Source of the DNA: Gammaproteobacteria bacterium 45_16_T64
GTDB taxonomy: Bacteria; Pseudomonadota; Gammaproteobacteria; Pseudomonadales; Ketobacteraceae
NCBI GenBank assembly: GCA_002162955.1
Contig: MABD01000009.1
Location: 124,001-188,000, forward strand
Length of the DNA stretch: 64,000 bases
Direction: 5' to 3'
Made by a program: the position numbers and the translations under genes. Shown piece by piece: positions 59,370-64,000 of this stretch. The notes beneath the pieces are model-generated. The model searched no databases and was not told the origin of the DNA. It saw only the letters and a list, made by a program, of their open reading frames with translations. Within the stretch, counting starts at the first letter, position 1. Each line of letters opens with the position of its first letter.

Positions 59370-59684
59370 ATGTTTAAGAAATTAGCAATCGCTGCAGCGA
59401 CATCTACCGCCCTACTTCTCACCGGTTGTGCCACCGGTCCTTCACCTGTAGGTGTTGGTCTAATTACCGATGTAAAAGGTCCTATTCTAGCCACAGGTGA
59501 GAAAGGCAGCAAAACCGGTACAGCATGTGCCAACACAATTATTGGTTTGATCAATAAGGGTGATGCGTCTATCGAAGCAGCTAAAGCTGCTGGAAGCATC
59601 TCTGTTGTCGCTTCTGCTGATTACCACACCAAAGGATTCTACCCTTTCTTCGGTGAAACCTGTGTAACCGTAACTGGAAAATAA
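59370..59684 (+). CDS. TRL-like family lipoprotein
   Basis: A lipoprotein signal (lipobox LLTGC, Cys near residue 20) precedes a Gly-rich domain of the TRL type: PVGVGLITDVKGPILATGEKGSKTGTACANTIIGLINKGDASIEAAKAAG. The TRL family is small, abundant in proteobacteria and poorly understood, and a sister of the DUF4156-like small lipoproteins. It is followed by a terminator hairpin at 59703-59738 and is therefore a single-gene transcript. Confidence 0.85.
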   Translation: MFKKLAIAAATSTALLLTGCATGPSPVGVGLITDVKGPILATGEKGSKTGTACANTIIGLINKGDASIEAAKAAGSISVVASADYHTKGFYPFFGETCVTVTGK

Positions 59685-59702
59685 GACTACGGTCACACAG
59701 CA

Positions 59703-59738
59703 GATAAAGGGCATGATATTGCCCTTTATCTAATTTTA
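59703..59738 (+). terminator. Terminator after TRL lipoprotein gene
   Basis: Arms 59703-59713 and 59720-59730 are a perfect 11-bp inverted repeat (GATAAAGGGCA and its complement) with a 6-base loop, followed by a T-rich run that is interrupted by A residues. Confidence 0.7.
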
Positions 59739-59814
59739 CCCAGAGTTATTTATTCAATCACAATCTCTGGTAAGCTACGCTTTTGTTCATCCACTAAGTG
59801 GTAGCGTATTTACT

Positions 59815-60489
59815 ATGATCAACTCAATAAAGATCTTTGGATGCATTCTCTTATGCACCGCCTTGCTCGCCTGTTCAGATAATTCATCGACCGTCAATGA
59901 TAAGTATATCGAAGGCAAGCACTATCGAACATTAGCTAACCCCATTATCCACCCCTCCGACGATATCGTTATCACCGAGTTCTTTTGGTATGGCTGCTCT
60001 CATTGCGCAAAGTTTGAGCCCGTCCTAGAAGCCTGGGAAGCCAAGCTGCCTGCCGGTATTACCGTTGAAAAATCCCCTGCTATGTGGAACGCGCAAATGA
60101 AATTGCACGCCAGCATATACTACCTAAGCCAAACGCTAGAGACTTCAGACAAACTTCACGCTCAATTGTTCAATACAATCACCTCCATCAAGGCGAAGAA
60201 AGACCTGGAGGTTCAAAAAGAGACGATTGCATCCTTGTTCGAAACCCACGGGTTGACCAAAGAAACATTCGCCCAGCAACTTGGTTCTTTTAAGATAAAA
60301 GGGCAAGTCAGCCAAGCAGAAAAACGTATGAAACAGGCAAAACTCAAGGGCACACCGTTAGTTGTGGTGAACGGCCAATATGCAGTTAACAACCAGAGCA
60401 TCAAGACCCTAGAAGAACTACTGGATATCGCCAGCTTCTTAATCGAAAAAATACAGGCTGAGAAGCAAGACGCTACCGACCAGCATTAA
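59815..60489 (+). CDS. DsbA-type thiol:disulfide lipoprotein
   Basis: The lipobox LLAC (Cys about residue 20) implies a membrane-anchored DsbA-like protein. The redox motif CSHC is at residues 61-64 in FFWYGCSHCAKFEP, and the cis-Pro loop is KGTPLVVVNGQYAV, both typical of DsbA family disulfide oxidants. The helical insert covers residues about 90-175. It acts at the periplasmic face, oxidising secreted proteins. The stop abuts a LexA-like box for dinB. Confidence 0.88.
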   Translation: MINSIKIFGCILLCTALLACSDNSSTVNDKYIEGKHYRTLANPIIHPSDDIVITEFFWYGCSHCAKFEPVLEAWEAKLPAGITVEKSPAMWNAQMKLHASIYYLSQTLETSDKLHAQLFNTITSIKAKKDLEVQKETIASLFETHGLTKETFAQQLGSFKIKGQVSQAEKRMKQAKLKGTPLVVVNGQYAVNNQSIKTLEELLDIASFLIEKIQAEKQDATDQH

Positions 60490-60505
60490 CTGTACAAACA
60501 TCCAG
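60490..60505 (+). promoter_or_regulatory. Candidate LexA (SOS) box upstream of dinB
   Basis: CTGT-N8-CCAG starts one base after the preceding stop and 41 bases before the dinB ATG, differing from the CTGT-N8-ACAG LexA consensus at one position and preserving CTG-N10-CAG. The position fits an SOS operator for dinB. Confidence 0.45.
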
Positions 60506-60530
60506 CCATAACTTAGAATAGGTATTCTCT

Positions 60531-61625
60531 ATGGATACCTATTCTACCCAAGCAACATCAGTCTCCTCCCGTTCTCGCAAAATCATTCATGTTGATTGCG
60601 ACTGTTTTTACGCGTCACTAGAAACTCTAGACAACCCCTCGTTACGCGGTAAACCCATGGCGGTAGGGGGTGCTTCCGATCGGCGGGGGGTCATAGCAAC
60701 CTGTAACTATGAGGCTAGGGCTTTTGGCGTCCATTCAGCCATGGCGTCATCCACCGCTAAGCGCCTCTGCCCAGACCTGATTATTGTGCCACCGCGCATG
60801 GAGCGCTACAAAGAAGCCTCCAAACAGATTCATCAGATATTTAAACGCTTCACCTCCGTCATTGAGCCTTTGTCCTTAGATGAGGCCTACTTGGACGTTA
60901 CGAGTAAACGGGAATACCAGGGAAGTGCCACATTGATGGCCCAGGCGATCCAAGCACAAGTATTCAAGGAGATTGGCATAACGGTATCTGCCGGTATCGC
61001 TCCTAATAAGTTTCTAGCCAAAATTGCCAGTGATTGGAACAAACCCAACGGGCTCTTCGTCATAGTACCGGAGTATATTGATGAGTTTGTCAGTGTTCTC
61101 CCGGTGAGCAAACTATTTGGCGTTGGCAAAGCCACACAAAAGAAATTAGAAAACCTGGGCATTCACACCTGTAGCGACATCCGAAACTACAGTATTTTTG
61201 AACTCAGCAAAGTACTAGGTGCATTTGGCGAACGCCTGCACCAGCTTTCTTACGGTATCGATGAACGCCCCGTAAAAGCCAGAGATCGTAGAAAATCCCT
61301 AAGTGTTGAACACACCTATGCCAAAGATCTAACGCTGTTAGAGCAATGTATTAATAAACTGCCAGAACTTGAGATCGAGATGCAGCAACGATTGGATAAA
61401 CAATCGAAAGCATCACCCATTAAAAAAGCGTTCGTGAAGATAAAATTCAATGACTTTACACAAACCACAATAGAGCGCTGTATTAAAGAGCCTGATATAG
61501 AAATATATCAAGCCCTATGCAAGGAAGCCTTTGAAAGGGGAAACAAACCGGTGCGGCTACTAGGAGTCGGCGTGCGATTTGAAGAACCTATAAAATCAAA
61601 CGCCCAATTAAGTTTCAGCTTTTAA
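60531..61625 (+). CDS. dinB: DNA polymerase IV
   Basis: This is a Y-family translesion polymerase. The N-terminal catalytic part has the metal site VDCDCFYASLE near residue 22 and SLDEAYLDVT near 114, with GKPMAVGG, RRGVIATCNYEARAFGV and SAGIAPNKFLAKIASD between or beyond them. The little-finger domain is in the C-terminal third and the extreme C terminus QLSFSF resembles a beta-clamp binding motif. At 364 residues it fits. A LexA-like box lies upstream. Confidence 0.95.
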   Translation: MDTYSTQATSVSSRSRKIIHVDCDCFYASLETLDNPSLRGKPMAVGGASDRRGVIATCNYEARAFGVHSAMASSTAKRLCPDLIIVPPRMERYKEASKQIHQIFKRFTSVIEPLSLDEAYLDVTSKREYQGSATLMAQAIQAQVFKEIGITVSAGIAPNKFLAKIASDWNKPNGLFVIVPEYIDEFVSVLPVSKLFGVGKATQKKLENLGIHTCSDIRNYSIFELSKVLGAFGERLHQLSYGIDERPVKARDRRKSLSVEHTYAKDLTLLEQCINKLPELEIEMQQRLDKQSKASPIKKAFVKIKFNDFTQTTIERCIKEPDIEIYQALCKEAFERGNKPVRLLGVGVRFEEPIKSNAQLSFSF

Positions 61626-61634
61626 CACACAAAA

Positions 61635-61997
61635 TCACCTTAGAACTTTATTCACCGCCCCTACCAATTGTTCAGGATTAAAAGGTTTCACTATCCACCC
61701 GGTTGCCCCCGCATCTTTACCCTCTCCTTTTTTATTACCCGCAGACTCCGTGGTTAACATTAAGATCGGCACAAACCGATAATTAGATTCTCCACGCAAA
61801 GCCTTAACCATTTCGATACCGTTCATTTTCGGCATATTCACATCAGAAATAACCAAATCGAATTGCTGCTTTTTAGCCGCAATCAATGCAGCAGCGCCAT
61901 CATCCACCTCTTCGACAGCAAAGCCTGCACTCCCCAATGTGAACGATATCATTTGCCTCATAGAAGGCGAGTCATCAACAACTAGAATCTTTTTCAT
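61635..61997 (-). CDS. CheY-like response regulator
   Basis: This 120-residue receiver domain has Asp8/Asp9, acceptor Asp52 (VISDVNMPKMNG), the LMLTTESAG switch and the WIVKPF Lys, all in chemotaxis-type positions. The sequence resembles CheY of the GAAGWIVKPF type found with CheA systems, but no chemotaxis gene is near. It is convergent with dinB, with 9 bases between stops. Its partner kinase is unknown. Confidence 0.9.
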   Translation of the reverse strand: MKKILVVDDSPSMRQMISFTLGSAGFAVEEVDDGAAALIAAKKQQFDLVISDVNMPKMNGIEMVKALRGESNYRFVPILMLTTESAGNKKGEGKDAGATGWIVKPFNPEQLVGAVNKVLR

Positions 61998-62082
61998 CTA
62001 CACTTTCATCCCGAGCAACGCCTATTCGTTACTATCAGCGTAGTTTGCTATCGACCAACATTCCAATTCACAGAACACCACA

Positions 62083-62144
62083 TGGCTGATAAGGCACAAA
62101 AAAACCTCCATAAATATGAAGGTTTTTTTGTGCCTTATCAGCCA
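62083..62144. terminator. Perfect 25-bp inverted repeat, probable terminator
   Basis: Arms 62083-62107 and 62120-62144 are perfect inverted repeats of 25 bases with a 12-base loop, including paired A-tract and T-tract. It lies 36 bases beyond the stop of the minus-strand subtilase, so it is likely its terminator. The architecture (GGCAC-A7-CC) matches the fadA terminator (GGCAT-A7-CCC). Confidence 0.8.
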
Positions 62145-62179
62145 GTAAACCCGACTAATGCCAACAGCTACATCAACGC

Positions 62180-64000
62180 TTAAGCCAAGGCTTTACGCCG
62201 CACCCCAAGCGAAATGGACAACATTATCAACACGAAGATACCAAAACTGCCGCCGAATTTCTTGATAACAATATTATCGCTAGTGTCAGGGTCCAATAGG
62301 TCACTCGAAACACTGGCATTAAAACTCATGGACTTTGAGTTCCCAGTGGTGACCTCGATAATAACCGATGCAGACTCACCAACGTCCAAGCTAGCGACCT
62401 CGCAGATTAACCCACCGCTATCGCATACCGCATCGTCTGACATAGTTGTAACCGCAGTAACTTCTTCTGGGTATACACTCTCTAACACTATATTTGTCGC
62501 TACATCGACACCGTTATTCACAATATCCGCAATATAACGAATGGTACCGATGCTACTATCTTCTTCGGATTTCTTGAATTTGCCGTTATCTCCCGTCAAG
62601 GTAAGCGCCAAATTAGCCCTATCCACCAGCGCTACATTTCCTAATGCAAACTGCACGGCCTGGTTTGCATCCACGATTCCCGTCCCGCACCCGGTACAGC
62701 TCGCAGGAAATGCCCGTGCAGTATTGCGCAAAGCATCTTCTACTTCAGACACGGTCAAATTTCCGTTAGCGCCAAATAGCAACGCCGCAACACCAGCCAC
62801 ATGGGGCGTTGCCATACTGGTACCTTGATAATAAGAATAAACATCTTCCCCTGGTGCACTAGCTCCGCCATTAGACGTAGACAGAACTCCATTATCATCG
62901 TTCGCAAAAAACTGCGCGCCACCTGGTGCCGTCACGTCCACAAGAGAACCGTAATTAGAATAGTATGCCCTTCCTCCAGATCGGTTGTTCGCTGCAACGG
63001 TAAAGGCACCAGAGCAATTTCCTGGGGGGTAGGTATCCGCATTAGCATTGCTATTACCTGCGGCAACAACAACTATCGCACCCGCGGCTCGCGCCGCAGC
63101 AATCGTATCCGCATAGGACTGACCACAACCAGCAGGGGAAGAACTACCTAAGCTCATATTGATAACTTGTGCAGGGTTTTGGTTATCAGGTACGCCATCC
63201 ACCGAGATCCCCGCTGCCCATAGCACTGCATCGGTTATGTCTGACGTATACCCTCCACAGACACCAAGAACCCGAACCGGTACCACTTTTGCCTTCGGAG
63301 CCACACCTGACACCCCAATGCCGTTGTTTGCGATCGCCGCAATAGTGCCAGCAACATGCGTTCCATGCCAACTACTCGCGATATCCTCTTCTGGAAAGCC
63401 ACCACCACACTCGCCGATAACCATCGCGTCACCTGGATCAGAGGCGTCAGCATCTCTACCATCACCATCATTAGACATATCGGTTGTGGATACAAAATCA
63501 TAGCCAGGTAGTATATTACCCATCAGATCTTCATGGGGCCGATACCCTGTATCCAACACAGCAACCACCACATCATCACCGTCTTCTACCTCCCATGCTG
63601 ATTCCACATTAAGGCCGCCAGTTGCCTCGTAATAGTGCCATTGATTGGCATACTGTGGGTCGTTAGGTACCGCCATAGGGACCATTAACAAATCAGGCTC
63701 GGCATATTCAATCGAGGGGTCAGTTACCAAGTGCTTGATCACCTGCTGCGCCTCAGAAAGGGTTCTTTCACGACCCAGGCTTATCACCTGTGCCCCATTA
63801 GCCATATTTCGTAGCGGCTGAAGGTTCGCACCTGATTTCTCGGCCACAATATCAAGAACACTACGTTTCATGACACCCCGCGCCTGAGCCGTAGCGCCTG
63901 TTGTCGGTTTGAATTTAACAATGAGCCGCGTCACTGGCGCTGCAGACGGGTCAGAAACGGCCATCGCAAAACTGGACACAACAAGAGAAGAACTGACGAG
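62180..64000 (-). CDS. Subtilase (S8) with GlyGly-CTERM sorting tail, 5' end cut by window
   Basis: The reading frame stays open to the window edge and its first codons look like the end of a signal peptide (SSLVVSSFAMA), so the true start lies beyond 64000. The propeptide region includes LIVKFKPTTG. The S8 triad appears in VVVAVLDTGYRPHEDL (Asp), SWHGTHVAGTIAA (His) and YQGTSMATPHVAGVAALL (Ser). A C-terminal beta-sandwich (about 130 residues) is followed by FGGSFGIFVLIMLSISLGVRR, a GlyGly-CTERM tail: two Gly, a hydrophobic helix and Arg-Arg. Such tails are processed by rhombosortase for surface delivery after type II secretion. Confidence 0.9.
   Translation of the reverse strand, partial: LVSSSLVVSSFAMAVSDPSAAPVTRLIVKFKPTTGATAQARGVMKRSVLDIVAEKSGANLQPLRNMANGAQVISLGRERTLSEAQQVIKHLVTDPSIEYAEPDLLMVPMAVPNDPQYANQWHYYEATGGLNVESAWEVEDGDDVVVAVLDTGYRPHEDLMGNILPGYDFVSTTDMSNDGDGRDADASDPGDAMVIGECGGGFPEEDIASSWHGTHVAGTIAAIANNGIGVSGVAPKAKVVPVRVLGVCGGYTSDITDAVLWAAGISVDGVPDNQNPAQVINMSLGSSSPAGCGQSYADTIAAARAAGAIVVVAAGNSNANADTYPPGNCSGAFTVAANNRSGGRAYYSNYGSLVDVTAPGGAQFFANDDNGVLSTSNGGASAPGEDVYSYYQGTSMATPHVAGVAALLFGANGNLTVSEVEDALRNTARAFPASCTGCGTGIVDANQAVQFALGNVALVDRANLALTLTGDNGKFKKSEEDSSIGTIRYIADIVNNGVDVATNIVLESVYPEEVTAVTTMSDDAVCDSGGLICEVASLDVGESASVIIEVTTGNSKSMSFNASVSSDLLDPDTSDNIVIKKFGGSFGIFVLIMLSISLGVRRKALA

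Overview
The window looks like chromosomal DNA from a Gram-negative gammaproteobacterium, probably a marine or hydrocarbon/lipid-using member of the Oceanospirillales/Pseudomonadales area. This is inferred from trpS-scpA-scpB and yciO/rnm/yciB/yciI synteny, a FadB of Pseudomonas length, DUF748, DUF3549, DUF6394, a TRL-like lipoprotein, many Arabinose_bd-type AraC regulators and moderate GC. I see no rRNA, tRNA, CRISPR array, transposase or prophage. Most genes are housekeeping, signalling or envelope genes. The best candidates for undescribed biology are small orphan clusters between them.

Layout. 1-7.1 kb: chromosome segregation and RNA metabolism (trpS-scpA-scpB; rnm-yciO), divergent from yciB-yciI and an SH3 membrane protein. 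7.3-11.3 kb: a large 7TMR-DISM hybrid kinase with Hpt domain, plus a CheY-like protein. 11.4-19.4 kb: secreted and surface proteins (M14 carboxypeptidase, reprolysin-type protease, LRR lipoprotein, several small lipoproteins, a zinc-ribbon protein). 19.5-27.5 kb: an AMACR-like enzyme divergent from an AraC regulator, a SprT-like metalloprotein, a sigma-like/DUF4123 gene pair with no type VI secretion genes beside it, a TetR regulator with a repeated operator-like motif, and a glycosyltransferase. 27.6-40.2 kb: a DUF748 envelope protein, a second 7TMR-DISM hybrid kinase, a GlxA-type regulator, a GGDEF-EAL enzyme, a class III cyclase with FHA domain, and two paralogous AraC regulators sharing a stop region. 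40.4-50.7 kb: a PAS/GAF GGDEF protein with a damaged EAL domain, a two-RCK potassium channel with DUF6394 partner, bluB and a YhiN-type flavoprotein, a response regulator and a third hybrid kinase. 50.8-54.2 kb: the fadBA beta-oxidation operon. 54.4-64 kb: a FimX-like degenerate c-di-GMP receptor, DUF3549, YchJ, a TRL lipoprotein, a lipoprotein DsbA, dinB with a LexA-like box, a CheY-like regulator, and a subtilase cut by the window end that carries a GlyGly-CTERM sorting tail.

The dominant theme is second-messenger and phosphorelay signalling: three hybrid kinases, three stand-alone response regulators, three GGDEF/EAL-family proteins ranging from intact to fully degenerate, and one likely adenylyl cyclase. 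This sits beside fatty-acid catabolism (fadBA, AMACR-like enzyme, AraC and TetR regulators) and secreted proteolysis. All functions are read from motifs and family knowledge. No database search was run.
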